Below, one piece after another: positions 28,512 to 36,624 of a DNA stretch of 64,000 nt. The notes beneath the pieces are model-generated. The model was not told the DNA's origin. It worked only from the letters and a program-made list of their open reading frames with translations, and searched no databases. Each line of letters opens with the position of its first letter. The stretch's first letter is position 1. Origin of the DNA: Neorhodopirellula pilleata (GTDB taxonomy: Bacteria > Planctomycetota > Planctomycetia > Pirellulales > Pirellulaceae); NCBI RefSeq assembly GCF_007859915.1, contig NZ_SJPM01000012.1, forward strand, positions 155,052 through 219,051. Reading direction: 5' to 3'. The position numbers and the translations under genes are program-made.

Positions 28512-29795
28512 TTGAACACGTTTGAATCGATGGATCTCTTTGCGCCCGTTAAGAAGGCGCTCGCTGATCAAGACTACACCACCCCCACCCCCATCCAAGC
28601 CCAGGCGATTCCGCCGGGGATCGCCGGGCAGGACATCCTCGGATGTGCCCAAACCGGAACCGGCAAGACGGCCGCGTTCGCGATCCCGATCTTGGATTTC
28701 CTCGGCCACGAAAAACCACGTGCCAACCCCAATCGCCCGACGACCTTGGTGCTCGCACCGACTCGTGAATTGGCGATCCAAATTGAAGAAAGTTTTCGCC
28801 GTTATGGCAAACACATGAAGTTCCGATCCGCCCTCGTTTACGGTGGCGTCGGTCAAGGCAACCAGGTCAACTCGTTGCGACAAGGCGTCGACGTTTTGAT
28901 CGCCACCCCAGGCCGGTTGATCGACTTGATGGACCAAGGTCACGTCGATCTCCGCGACGTTCAAATCTTCGTTCTCGACGAAGCCGATCGGATGATGGAC
29001 ATGGGCTTCCTGCCCGCGCTGAACAAAATCATCGCTAAGCTGCCCGGACAACGACAATCGTTGTTCTTCTCGGCCACGTTGGCACCGAAGATCCGAGAGT
29101 TGGCCGAAAAGCTCCTGTTCAACCCCGTTTCGATCAACGTCACGCCCAAGAAAACCAGCGTGGAATTAATCGAACAGCGTTTGCGAATCGTTCGACGAGA
29201 CAACAAGGTTTCGTCGCTCTCGAAGCTGTTGTCTAGCCAAGAGTGCGATCGCGCGATCGTCTTCACGCGAACGAAGCACGGTGCCAACGCGTTGGTCCGC
29301 AAGTTGGAACGCGATGGGATCAAAGCCGTCGCGATTCACGGCAATAAAACTCAAAACGCGCGTCAAAAGGCGCTGCTCGCGTTCCGCAACAATGACATCG
29401 GCGTGTTGGTCGCGACCGACGTGGCGGCCCGCGGCATCGACATCGACGGTGTTAGCCACGTGATCAACTTCGACATGCCCGTCGAACCGGAAAGCTACGT
29501 TCACCGCATCGGCCGGACCGGCCGCGCCGGAGCAGCCGGAATCGCGATCTCGTTCTGCACCGGCGACGAGCGAGACGAGTTGCGTGCGATCGAAAGTTTG
29601 ATCGGCAAAAAGATCCCGGTCGAGAATCCCGAAGAAGCCTTCGAGGCCCCATCGGGTGCTCCGAAACAACGCGGCGGAGGCGGACGAAGCGGAGGCGGCG
29701 GCAATGGCGGCGGACGTGGTAGTAGTGGCCGCTCCAACGGCGGCGGACGCAGCTTCAATCACAGCAAAAAAACCGGCCGTCACGCTGCGGTGTGA
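28512..29795 (+). CDS. DEAD-box ATP-dependent RNA helicase (RhlE-like)
   Basis: A TTG at 28512 starts 427 residues; the first ATG is at codon 7. All helicase motifs are present: Q motif TPTPIQAQAIP, Walker A AQTGTGKT (near residues 54-61), PTRELA, DEAD at about 156-159, SAT, ARGIDI and HRIGRTGRAG. The last 50 residues are Gly/Arg/Ser-rich (GGGGRSGGGGNGGGRGSSGR), an RGG-like RNA-binding tail. Such helicases unwind structured RNA in ribosome assembly, decay and cold adaptation. A strong terminator follows. Confidence 0.94.
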   Translation: MNTFESMDLFAPVKKALADQDYTTPTPIQAQAIPPGIAGQDILGCAQTGTGKTAAFAIPILDFLGHEKPRANPNRPTTLVLAPTRELAIQIEESFRRYGKHMKFRSALVYGGVGQGNQVNSLRQGVDVLIATPGRLIDLMDQGHVDLRDVQIFVLDEADRMMDMGFLPALNKIIAKLPGQRQSLFFSATLAPKIRELAEKLLFNPVSINVTPKKTSVELIEQRLRIVRRDNKVSSLSKLLSSQECDRAIVFTRTKHGANALVRKLERDGIKAVAIHGNKTQNARQKALLAFRNNDIGVLVATDVAARGIDIDGVSHVINFDMPVEPESYVHRIGRTGRAGAAGIAISFCTGDERDELRAIESLIGKKIPVENPEEAFEAPSGAPKQRGGGGRSGGGGNGGGRGSSGRSNGGGRSFNHSKKTGRHAAV

Positions 29796-29818
29796 TCGGA
29801 AGCCGATTACGGATAACA

Positions 29819-29868
29819 AAAAAACCTCTGGTCCGATCGCGTTAGCGAATCGAACGAGAGGTTTTTTA
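29819..29868 (+). terminator. Rho-independent terminator of the helicase gene
   Basis: AAAAACCTCT at 29820-29829 pairs with AGAGGTTTTT at 29857-29866, and TTTTTATTT continues. The loop contains a further weak stem (CGATCGCGTTAGCGAATCG). It lies 24 nt past the helicase stop. Confidence 0.85.
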
Positions 29869-29930
29869 TTTGACCGTCACACAGAACGTGTGCTTCATCG
29901 AGATCGAATTTCAGGGTGAGCCGGACGCGA

Positions 29931-30219
29931 TAGCGGGCTGTTGATTTAGTCCTCATCGAAACCCGAAGCGTGAGCGAGGGATCAGTCCAAATCAATGATC
30001 CCTCGCTTACGCAGTGGGTTACGAAAAAAGCGCAACTTCAAAAAGCGTGAGCGAGGGATACTCAAAAGAGAATTAATCGCGTTCAATCCCTCGCTGACCG
30101 GGCTGTTGGTTTAATCGTAACCCGAAGCGTGAGCGAGGGATTCAACGCAATTAAATTCTCTGGATGTATCCCTCGCTTACGCTTCGGGTTGCGATGCAAA
30201 CTAAATCAACAGCCCGCTA
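29931..30219. repeat. Nested palindromic repeat element, family A copy 1
   Basis: The ends TAGCGGGCTGTTGATTTAGT (29931 onward) and CTAAATCAACAGCCCGCTA (to 30219) are complementary. Inside, GCGTGAGCGAGGGAT alternates with ATCCCTCGCT(T/G)ACGC so that three hairpins can form. The first 50 bp match the element at 40192-40315. The region between the helicase and response-regulator genes holds nothing else. Confidence 0.85.
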
Positions 30220-30283
30220 GCTCCATCGGGTTGCTTCAGTAACCCGAATTTTTACTTTGGCAAACCACCAGGCTGGCAAACCA

Positions 30284-30916
30284 CTAGACGAGGTTCTTGC
30301 GAACCGCCCAAACGGCCGCCTGGGTTCGGTCCGAAACACCGAGTTTGCGCAGGATATGCTGCACGTGCTCTTTGACGGTTTCATAGCTGATCCCGAGCAT
30401 CTTGGCGATTTCTTTGTTGGTCAATCCCAACGCCATTTGACGCAGCACTTCGCTTTCTCGTTGAGTCAGCGGGACATCAATGTCCTGATTCATCCTTGGT
30501 GTGGCCAACGCACCGGTGACTCGGCGAAGTTCTTCGCGAGTCCAGGATTGCTCGCCGGCGAAGCACAGGTTCAACGCTTCGATCAAACGCTCCACTGGTG
30601 CCGACTTGAGTACGTATCCCGCCGCACCCAAAGCCACCGCACGGGCGACGTAGGTCGGGTTGTCGTATCCGGAGAACAACAGCACGGGGAGGTCGGGGTG
30701 ATCTAATTTGATTCGGCCCAAAGTGTTCAAGCCGTCGCCACCTTCCATGCGAATATCCAACAGGATCGCATCGGGAACGGATTTTTCGACGAACGCGAGG
30801 GCTTCAGCGGCTTTGGTGGCTTCGCCAACCACTTCGATATCCGTGTCGCTGAGGGCAGCACGCGTGCCCAGTCTTGAAACGGCGTGGTCATCGACGATTA
30901 GTAGTCGTTTTGACAT
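30284..30916 (-). CDS. NarL/FixJ-type response regulator (LuxR HTH)
   Basis: The 210-residue protein has an N-terminal receiver domain: acidic pair at residues 9-10, phospho-acceptor Asp54 in ILLDIRM, Lys104 in YVLKSA. A C-terminal LuxR helix-turn-helix follows at about 150-205 (LTQRESEVLRQMALGLTNKE, then ISYETVKEHVQHILRKLGV). Phosphorylation would promote dimerisation and DNA binding. No histidine kinase gene is in the window, so it is an orphan whose partner must be elsewhere. The stop lies 64 bp from the palindromic element. Confidence 0.93.
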   Translation of the reverse strand: MSKRLLIVDDHAVSRLGTRAALSDTDIEVVGEATKAAEALAFVEKSVPDAILLDIRMEGGDGLNTLGRIKLDHPDLPVLLFSGYDNPTYVARAVALGAAGYVLKSAPVERLIEALNLCFAGEQSWTREELRRVTGALATPRMNQDIDVPLTQRESEVLRQMALGLTNKEIAKMLGISYETVKEHVQHILRKLGVSDRTQAAVWAVRKNLV

Positions 30917-31245
30917 AAGTCTCTGCCTTTATATGGAGAAGAGAAGAGAGGGGGAGGGGATAGTGATCCACAGGTCAGCTACCTCGATATGGTATCAAGA
31001 CGGCAACCAACGGTGGGGATTTTATTGTTCTTTCCCTAGGTACGCGAAACGTTCACGGCTTTTTGGGGGATTACCAATAATACACCCTTGGGGGCGGTTT
31101 GTTCGATCCGTCCAAAAGCGTTTTTTTTGGGGGGGGGGCGAAGAATCTTGCTGTTTTCCTGCCCAGAGCTTGAATATTTGTGAATCGATCGGTCGCAAGC
31201 GACGACTGTATGGCGTAAATTGGGGGTTTTTACGGAGTTTTGTTG
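30917..31245. other. Divergent intergenic region with T8-G10 homopolymer tract
   Basis: This 329-bp spacer separates the divergent response-regulator and DUF4261 genes. At 31121-31138 there are eight T followed by ten G. No gene is seen, and the promoters of both neighbours must lie here. Confidence 0.6.
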
Positions 31246-32355
31246 ATGGCGAAAGGATTGTTCACACAGGGCATGAGCGTGCTGCTGCGTCGCCCCATGC
31301 CCCTGGACGAGATCCATGAGCGACTGAAAAGTTTTGAATTGGTTGCCCGCCAGGAATCCGACGACGGGGACGCTCCCGAAACGCTGGTCTATGCTTTTCG
31401 TCCGGAAGTGGGCGGTCATTTGCTGGTCACGCCGACGTCGATTCCGTGGCCCGACGATATGGGCGATCCGGATGAATCGCCGGAACGATTCGTCGCTTGG
31501 TCGCTCGGTCAGTTCGGCCCGTTGGCGTTTCCCGGCGGGTTGGAACGCGCCGCCTCGCAGTCGTGGGGGTGGGAAGGGGCCCAAACGGCGGTCGAAGAAC
31601 ACACGGCACACATTCGGTTGTTGATTAGTTATGTGTTGGGCGCCGACGACGAAGACGACGACGACTTGCCGTTGGTACCCGACGATTACGATTCGATGTC
31701 GGAGTTGGATACGTTGACGCGCGCCGTGGCGGCGTTGCTCGAGTCGCCCGACGCACTTTGCTACTTCAATCCCGGTGGCGAAGTGCTTCGAGACGCGACC
31801 TTGCTTCGACAGGGGCTCAATCACGCTTGGTGCCACGAATTGCCGCCGCTGGACATGTGGACCAACGTTCGCATTTTTTCCGAAGACGAAAAATGGGTGG
31901 TGATGGACACCGTCGGCAACGGCCAGTTCGATTTGCCGGACATGGAAGCCGTTTGTCGACGCGAAGTCTATCCGCCGGGAGAGGTTGAGAATTTCTTGCG
32001 ACACGCGACCTTGTACCTGCTCGCCGGAGATGAGGATGTTTGCACGGGAGACACCGCCGACGGACCGGGCGAGATCCTGTGGTCGGCCATTGAATGCGCT
32101 CAATCGCTTTCGGATCCACCACGGCCGACGATCCGTTGGATCCCAGGCGACAATCATCCGCCGCCGGAGCACTTGCTCGATCCCGGCGACGAAGAACTCG
32201 ATGATGATTTACTTGATGATGACGAACATGACGACGAAGACTTTCTCGACGATCACCATGTTCAGGGTGATTCGGAACCGGAATATTCCGATGATTTCTT
32301 GGATGATTACGATGAGGACGACGACGACGATTCACCCGATTCAGCTCCTTTCTAG
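31246..32355 (+). CDS. DUF4261 domain-containing protein with acidic tail
   Basis: The ATG at 31246 follows ACGGAG at a good distance and gives 369 residues; a TTG two codons earlier is also possible. Residues about 1-310 match DUF4261 (GGHLLVTPTSIPWPDDMGD, LPPLDMWTNVRIFSEDEKWV, then VMDTVGNGQFDLPDMEA). The function of this family is unknown; it is found in many bacteria, often in loci of uncharacterised physiology. The last 55 residues are almost only Asp, Glu and His (LDDDLLDDDEHDDEDFLDDH), which suggests a disordered, metal- or protein-binding tail. Confidence 0.82.
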   Translation: MAKGLFTQGMSVLLRRPMPLDEIHERLKSFELVARQESDDGDAPETLVYAFRPEVGGHLLVTPTSIPWPDDMGDPDESPERFVAWSLGQFGPLAFPGGLERAASQSWGWEGAQTAVEEHTAHIRLLISYVLGADDEDDDDLPLVPDDYDSMSELDTLTRAVAALLESPDALCYFNPGGEVLRDATLLRQGLNHAWCHELPPLDMWTNVRIFSEDEKWVVMDTVGNGQFDLPDMEAVCRREVYPPGEVENFLRHATLYLLAGDEDVCTGDTADGPGEILWSAIECAQSLSDPPRPTIRWIPGDNHPPPEHLLDPGDEELDDDLLDDDEHDDEDFLDDHHVQGDSEPEYSDDFLDDYDEDDDDDSPDSAPF

Positions 32356-32386
32356 AATCGGACTTCAAACCGAATGATGGATCTTA

Positions 32387-32486
32387 GAGCCTATCCGAAA
32401 AGGGGTCTGACCCTTTGGAGGCGAGTCGATATTGATTGCGTTTCTGGTTTCGCCGGAGAGGGTCAGACCCCTTTTCGGATAGGCTC
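32387..32486. repeat. 28-bp perfect inverted repeat (GGGGTCTGACCC family)
   Basis: Arms at 32387-32414 and 32459-32486 are perfectly complementary over 28 bp, containing AAAAGGGGTCTGACCCT, with a 44-nt loop. It lies between the convergent DUF4261 and pilin-like genes. It could end both transcripts but has the look of a dispersed element. Confidence 0.85.
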
Positions 32487-32855
32487 TTAGTTACCAATGT
32501 CCAAACGTTGCCGGACGTCCGCCGGCGGCCCGCCGGGATATAAGATGACCGACGTGTCCATCATCTGATTGGCGACATCAACATTGTTCGCGATGCACTG
32601 GGCGTTTTCGAACAGGGGAAAATCACTGAGCGTTTGATCGATCGGCGCGGTCGGTCCGCTCGGGGTGACTCGCCGGAAGGCAATTTCTCGATGGACCAAA
32701 CCATGGGCAATCAAACGCCCTTGAGTCCTGGCCTGCACTGCGGACTGGCGAAAGTTCATGCGTCGATGTGACCTCACGATTGTCACCCCGGCCAAGGAAA
32801 CCACCGCGATCGCGAGGATCGCTAGCACGATCGCAGATCCTTTTCGGTGACTCAT
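32487..32855 (-). CDS. PilX/GspK-like membrane-anchored protein of the pilin operon
   Basis: The 122-residue protein has one N-terminal hydrophobic segment directly after a short basic start (MSHRKGSAIVLAILAIAVVS), like the minor pilins PilX/GspK that lack a full prepilin motif. The rest is soluble. It is last in a five-gene operon and its ATG overlaps the stop of the gene before by 4 nt. In such operons the protein of this position helps prime pilus or pseudopilus assembly; that role is inferred from position. Confidence 0.65.
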   Translation of the reverse strand: MSHRKGSAIVLAILAIAVVSLAGVTIVRSHRRMNFRQSAVQARTQGRLIAHGLVHREIAFRRVTPSGPTAPIDQTLSDFPLFENAQCIANNVDVANQMMDTSVILYPGGPPADVRQRLDIGN

Positions 32856-33400
32856 GGTTGGGCTCGCATTTGAGGAGGAAAACAGACTGCCGTTTTCAAG
32901 TCAGCTTCCCGATCGTCAGGCCGCAGGCTGGCCGCCTCATCATCAGTCCTTTTAAGACGTAAACGAATTTCGACACCGCTCGGGGAGGTGTTGCCGGGAA
33001 TCGGATTGAGTTGAATATCCACGAATGATCCAAGTACACAGGTCGTTTCGTTTCCCAGATCGTCCCTAAGGATCAAGTCCGATCCCACGCCGGTCTGCGA
33101 AGACTGTTTGACGAATTGGTATACGCGAGCGCCACTTTGAATCGTACGACCGTTGATCGAGGTAATGCCGCCGATCTGGTCCCACGTTTGAAAACGGTCA
33201 GCCAGTTCGCGAAGCGATTGACGCCCTTGAGCGACTGCCCCCGAGGTCATCCGGGCCGACGCGGCGACCCTCGCCGAATTTTGCATCAGACCGACGATCG
33301 AAGTGGCCATCGACGCGACGATCGCCACGCATGCCACCGTTTCAATGAGGCTCAGCCCTGATCTCCGGATCGACGAACAATGTGTGGTCGATGACGTCAT
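32852..33400 (-). CDS. Minor pilin/pseudopilin-like protein
   Basis: The ATG at 33400, in the ATGA overlap with the previous gene, gives 182 residues. A prepilin-type segment starts at about residue 14: SGLSLIETVACVAIVASMAT, with Glu at the +5 position after the Gly cleavage site. This is the pattern cut and methylated by PilD-type peptidase. The remainder is a beta-rich soluble domain without close family that I recognise. A longer frame upstream of 33400 is Arg-rich noise. It probably joins the pilus or type II secretion pseudopilus tip as a GspJ/PilW-like component. Confidence 0.78.
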   Translation of the reverse strand: MTSSTTHCSSIRRSGLSLIETVACVAIVASMATSIVGLMQNSARVAASARMTSGAVAQGRQSLRELADRFQTWDQIGGITSINGRTIQSGARVYQFVKQSSQTGVGSDLILRDDLGNETTCVLGSFVDIQLNPIPGNTSPSGVEIRLRLKRTDDEAASLRPDDREADLKTAVCFPPQMRAQP

Positions 33401-33834
33401 GATGGGCGGCACCACTGGGTTTGAAGTGTTTGCTCGAGTTCGTCGGCGTCGAGGCGACCGTTCGCGTTGGCGTCTTGGTAGGCCACACAATGAATCGTCA
33501 AAAGATTGGCGATTTGAGGATCGCGAATCAATCGAGTTCGAGTTCGATACTGTTTGGAATGATTGTCCGTCACCGGTCGATCGCCTGGAGAGCTCGCAAG
33601 GTCGAACACGCCTACGTCACACAGTTCGATCATCTGCATCTGAATCGCGCGTTCAGCCTCGAACAGCAAGGCCTCTTTAACGGTCATGTCGGAAACCAGC
33701 GATGTTGACTTGCCCATCAATTGCATGGCGGGAATCAAGACCAGCGACAACACGGCCGCGCCGACGGCAACATCGATCAGCGATGCTCCCTTTCGTTGAG
33801 TTGTCCACTGTCTCATGGCGAACCTCCGTCTCAT
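33397..33834 (-). CDS. Minor pilin/pseudopilin-like protein with duplicated start region
   Basis: From the ATG at 33834, which overlaps the upstream stop in ATGA, the product is 145 residues; a second ATG at 33816 is in frame. Both ATGs carry the same GGAGG-TTCGCC ribosome site because an 18-bp unit is duplicated. The prepilin-like segment is KGASLIDVAVGAAVLSLVLI, in which the usual Glu at +5 is Asp. The C-terminal part has ANANGRLDADELEQ, an EF-hand-like Asp-rich stretch. It is probably a GspI/PilV-type minor subunit. Confidence 0.75.
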   Translation of the reverse strand: MRRRFAMRQWTTQRKGASLIDVAVGAAVLSLVLIPAMQLMGKSTSLVSDMTVKEALLFEAERAIQMQMIELCDVGVFDLASSPGDRPVTDNHSKQYRTRTRLIRDPQIANLLTIHCVAYQDANANGRLDADELEQTLQTQWCRPS

Positions 33835-33845
33835 GGCGAACCTCC
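33810..33845. repeat. 18-bp tandem duplication of ribosome site and start codon
   Basis: GTCTCATGGCGAACCTCC occurs twice in direct tandem (33810-33827 and 33828-33845). On the minus strand each copy supplies GGAGG, a 6-nt spacer and an ATG. The two starts are in the same frame and differ by six residues. Confidence 0.95.
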
Positions 33846-34364
33846 CAGCAGAATGTTGCCGGTCACTGACTCGACTCGGATCGAGTACGATTCGCCACCG
33901 TTGGACAGGCTCCAGTTGGCATCCTGCGTGCTCGTCCCGTCGGATTGGAAAACAATCTCGTTGGTGTCGGCGTTCAATCGAGTCGTCGACGCTAACCAGA
34001 TCGGATCGACCATCCATTCACTCGGGTTCGTTGACACGAGTCCGAAATGGCTTGCATTGGACGCGTCGACCGCGCCGGAATACGGACTCGGCTGAGCGAG
34101 CAACTCGACAACGACGCAGCGTTGACCCGACGAGGGATGCGTTCGCCTCGCGGTTCGAATGTGGATGTCACAACCACACGTGATGGCGGTCTCGCGAGCA
34201 AGACGAACGCAGCGGAGCACTTCGTCGGTGTCTTGCTTTAAATCGGTGCGAGTGTGAAAAGCACCGCTAACACCCATGATCGACAGCGACCCGGTCAGGA
34301 TCAGAAGCACCATGAATACTTCCAATAAAGAAGTGCCCTGGCGTTTGCGGAGATCAATGAGCAC
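33831..34364 (-). CDS. GspH/FimT-like pseudopilin
   Basis: A GTG at 34364 gives 177 residues. Within 11 residues comes the prepilin motif GTSLLEVFMVLLILTGSLSI, cleavage after Gly with Glu at +5. The domain after it (CVRLARETAITCGCDIHIRT, a helix followed by beta-strands) is the usual GspH/FimT pattern. Its stop overlaps the next start. An in-frame extension upstream to 34478 reads as noise. A clear CGGAG lies 9 nt before the GTG. It would be a minor subunit of a type II secretion or type IV pilus-like machine. Confidence 0.8.
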   Translation of the reverse strand: MLIDLRKRQGTSLLEVFMVLLILTGSLSIMGVSGAFHTRTDLKQDTDEVLRCVRLARETAITCGCDIHIRTARRTHPSSGQRCVVVELLAQPSPYSGAVDASNASHFGLVSTNPSEWMVDPIWLASTTRLNADTNEIVFQSDGTSTQDANWSLSNGGESYSIRVESVTGNILLGGSP

Positions 34365-34492
34365 GTAACGAACTCCGAGAGAAAAGACTGCCGATCGGTG
34401 ATAAACAGGCCGGAGAGGCGCGAAAGCCCTCAGCCTTGTCATTTGTCGCGATTGGTTCCAATCCTTAGAGGGAACCAATTACTCGTCACGAA

Positions 34493-34831
34493 CTACGGCG
34501 TAGTCGGTTCGCTGAAACGACCGTCGGCCCGGTTGTACGGATAGGTTCGCAACTTTCGCAGGCGTGTTTGTTCCGCTGGCGTTTGGTTGGAGATGTAACC
34601 TGCGTTGACCAATGTGTTCACGTTGGCCGGAAAGCGACCGTTTTCGAGATAGTAGGTTTGCGACATCGCGTTGAGCGACGCGACATCCTGGATCGCAAGC
34701 TTCGCTTCACTCTTTGCCCGCATCGGGGCAACGGTGGCAACGGTGGCGGCCGCGACAACCGCCAAGATGACCACGGCGGCGATGACTTCCAACAGCGAGA
34801 AGCCGTTCTTCTTTGTTTGATTTCGTTTCAT
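34493..34831 (-). CDS. GspG/PilA-like major pseudopilin
   Basis: From the ATG at 34831 the product is 112 residues with a classical prepilin leader KRNQTKKNG and core FSLLEVIAAVVILAVVAAAT (Glu at +5 after Gly). The short C-terminal domain (QTYYLENGRFPANVNTLVNA, then GYISNQTPAEQ) resembles GspG pseudopilins. It is first in the operon, 128 nt ahead of the next gene, as expected for a more strongly expressed major subunit. The assembly ATPase and platform genes are not in the window. An ATG further up (34921) would add a 30-residue non-pilin leader and is rejected. Confidence 0.83.
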   Translation of the reverse strand: MKRNQTKKNGFSLLEVIAAVVILAVVAAATVATVAPMRAKSEAKLAIQDVASLNAMSQTYYLENGRFPANVNTLVNAGYISNQTPAEQTRLRKLRTYPYNRADGRFSEPTTP

Positions 34832-35011
34832 GATAGGAGCTTCGACTCGATTGGGCAAAACGTGATAGCAAGGAAACTGTCGACATGACACGATGGCGAC
34901 ATGGGCGGTCGACATCGACAACCCGACGAAGCAAACCTAGGTCAGAAAATCCCCCCAGACCGAGAAATTTTTTCAAGAAGTTGGCTCAGGCACGCTAGAT
35001 CACGCCTTCGG

Positions 35012-35881
35012 TCAACGATGCAGAGCGGTCGCGACCAAACATTCGTTACAACCGGCCTCAAGATACGTCGCCACGTCGGCGGCACTGCGACAACCGCCTC
35101 CCGAAATCAATCGCCAGGACGGGAATCTCTGGTGCAACTGCTGGCAACAATCAATCGCCGCAGGCCCTGAAGCCGTTCCGACTGCGGAAACGTCCAGCAC
35201 CAACGCCGCTTCGACGCCAGCCTCGCGTCCCGACTCGACCCACTGGTCCAGGGTCCGCTGGGTGATGGTCCGCTGGGTGACGGTCCGCTGGGTGACGGTC
35301 CGCTGGTCGATCGGGTCCGCCGACGGGTCGTTTTTTTTCGATCCCGCGAAACCAGTCGTTCCGACGTTGAGTTTTCCCTGTCGAAGATCGATCCCCAAAA
35401 CCATCGATGCCGGATCGATGGTTTTAGCGAGAGAGGAGACCGTTTGATCGCTTAACGAGGATTCGCTGGCGACGACCCACGAGATCGAACCGCAAGATCT
35501 TCGGTTGAGATCGAGCAGCCAAGCCAGATCATCCGCGTCGACGTTTTCGTTTAAGCCGACATCGAGAATCCATTGCTCGCCCGGTCGCCGGTGATGAGCA
35601 TGACTATCCGCGATGAGGTCTTCGAGACGACGGGTTTGGACGGCACCCCCGGACAACGCATCCAAGTCCGCGACGTAGAACCGATGGATCCCTCGTTGGC
35701 GATAGTGATTGATCAAACCGATGGCATCGCCGTCGATTGTTCGTGAGGAGCTTCCGCTCGCGAAGCGAGATAGCTCGACCGGTCGATAGAGATGACGTTG
35801 GCCTGCGATTCCATGCACGGCGACATGGTTCTTGAGATCGATCACCCCGACGATTCGATCTGCAACGGATTTCCAGTCCAC
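35012..35881 (-). CDS. HisA/HisF-like TIM-barrel protein with internal repeat
   Basis: The 289-residue protein keeps the HisA/HisF barrel pattern (VIDLKNHVAVHG at the first strand, FYVADLDALSGG, WILDVGLNE, LISGGGCRSAADV at the phosphate site). It is not a standard HisA: the loop at about 190-215 holds four copies of a five-residue unit (TQRTV type) coded by a 15-bp minisatellite at 35251-35310. Divergent HisA-like proteins occur with pterin-linked C1 genes in planctomycetes, but no such gene is near. It is 6 nt downstream of the DUF2617 gene, so the two are co-transcribed. Its substrate cannot be told from sequence. Confidence 0.78.
   Translation of the reverse strand: MDWKSVADRIVGVIDLKNHVAVHGIAGQRHLYRPVELSRFASGSSSRTIDGDAIGLINHYRQRGIHRFYVADLDALSGGAVQTRRLEDLIADSHAHHRRPGEQWILDVGLNENVDADDLAWLLDLNRRSCGSISWVVASESSLSDQTVSSLAKTIDPASMVLGIDLRQGKLNVGTTGFAGSKKNDPSADPIDQRTVTQRTVTQRTITQRTLDQWVESGREAGVEAALVLDVSAVGTASGPAAIDCCQQLHQRFPSWRLISGGGCRSAADVATYLEAGCNECLVATALHR
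35251..35310. repeat. 15-bp minisatellite, four units, inside the HisA-like gene
   Basis: The unit (T/C/G)GGTCCGCTGGGTGA repeats four times with few changes. Because 15 is a multiple of three it keeps the reading frame and adds five residues per unit. Confidence 0.93.
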
Positions 35882-35887
35882 GCCGAT

Positions 35888-36445
35888 TTAGCTCGGCAGG
35901 GTGTAAATGGACTCCACTTTGACGATCGCGTAATCGTCGGGGAACGTATGGATCGCTTGAATGAGCATTGATCGGCGGCGGGTTTCGATATTGACATAGC
36001 TCACCGCGCCGAGAGCCATCCGTCCGCTCGAGCTGAACTGATGCAACAACCCTTCGGTCGGGCCTTTGCCGAGCTGCTGGCCGACCATCCAGAACATTTC
36101 TGCCCCGACCCGTTCCAATTGGAAATGGCTTCGATACTCCAAACCGCTTTGACACGTCGCCTCTTCGGTGCGGCTTCCCTTGAGCGATTGGTGGATTAAA
36201 CATCGCCGCGTCGGTAACGGCTGACTCGCACTGGTGGCCACTTCGCACAATGTCGCCTTGCCGGAATTGAACGTGACCACGTGGCCGCAGTTCGTGATGT
36301 CGATCTTGGCGCTGTACTGATCTCGCTCGATCTTACGCGATTGGTGAACCAGGATCAGTTCAGGATGAATCGGGCGGCTGAATAAATGAAAAGCAAGTTC
36401 AGCGACTTTTGGGCGAACCGAAATCACGTCGATGAATCCAAACAA
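35888..36445 (-). CDS. DUF2617 family protein
   Basis: The 185-residue protein follows the DUF2617 pattern along its length: SVRPKVAELAFHLFSRPIHP, IERDQYSAKIDITNCGHVVT, QSGLEYRSHFQLERVGAEMF, GRMALGAVSYVNIETRRRSM, and IQAIHTFPDDYAIVKVES. Nothing is known of the family's function. A GTG seven codons in would also suit as start. It heads a two-gene operon with the HisA-like gene and is divergent from trpG, with about 180 bp between them for promoters. Confidence 0.82.
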   Translation of the reverse strand: MFGFIDVISVRPKVAELAFHLFSRPIHPELILVHQSRKIERDQYSAKIDITNCGHVVTFNSGKATLCEVATSASQPLPTRRCLIHQSLKGSRTEEATCQSGLEYRSHFQLERVGAEMFWMVGQQLGKGPTEGLLHQFSSSGRMALGAVSYVNIETRRRSMLIQAIHTFPDDYAIVKVESIYTLPS

Positions 36446-36624
36446 GTGGAATGAAAAGGAAGCAACCGGAACTCACCACAGTGACACGCCGGGTCGTCAA
36501 TTATACGCTTGGTGACGGGGAAGTCTAAAGAGCGTTTACGCGGTAGGCGACGAAGAATATCCTTTCTCTTGTTCTGGTTCGAATTCATCTTGACACGCCC
36601 CTCTCTTTTGATTGCGTTTTCGCC

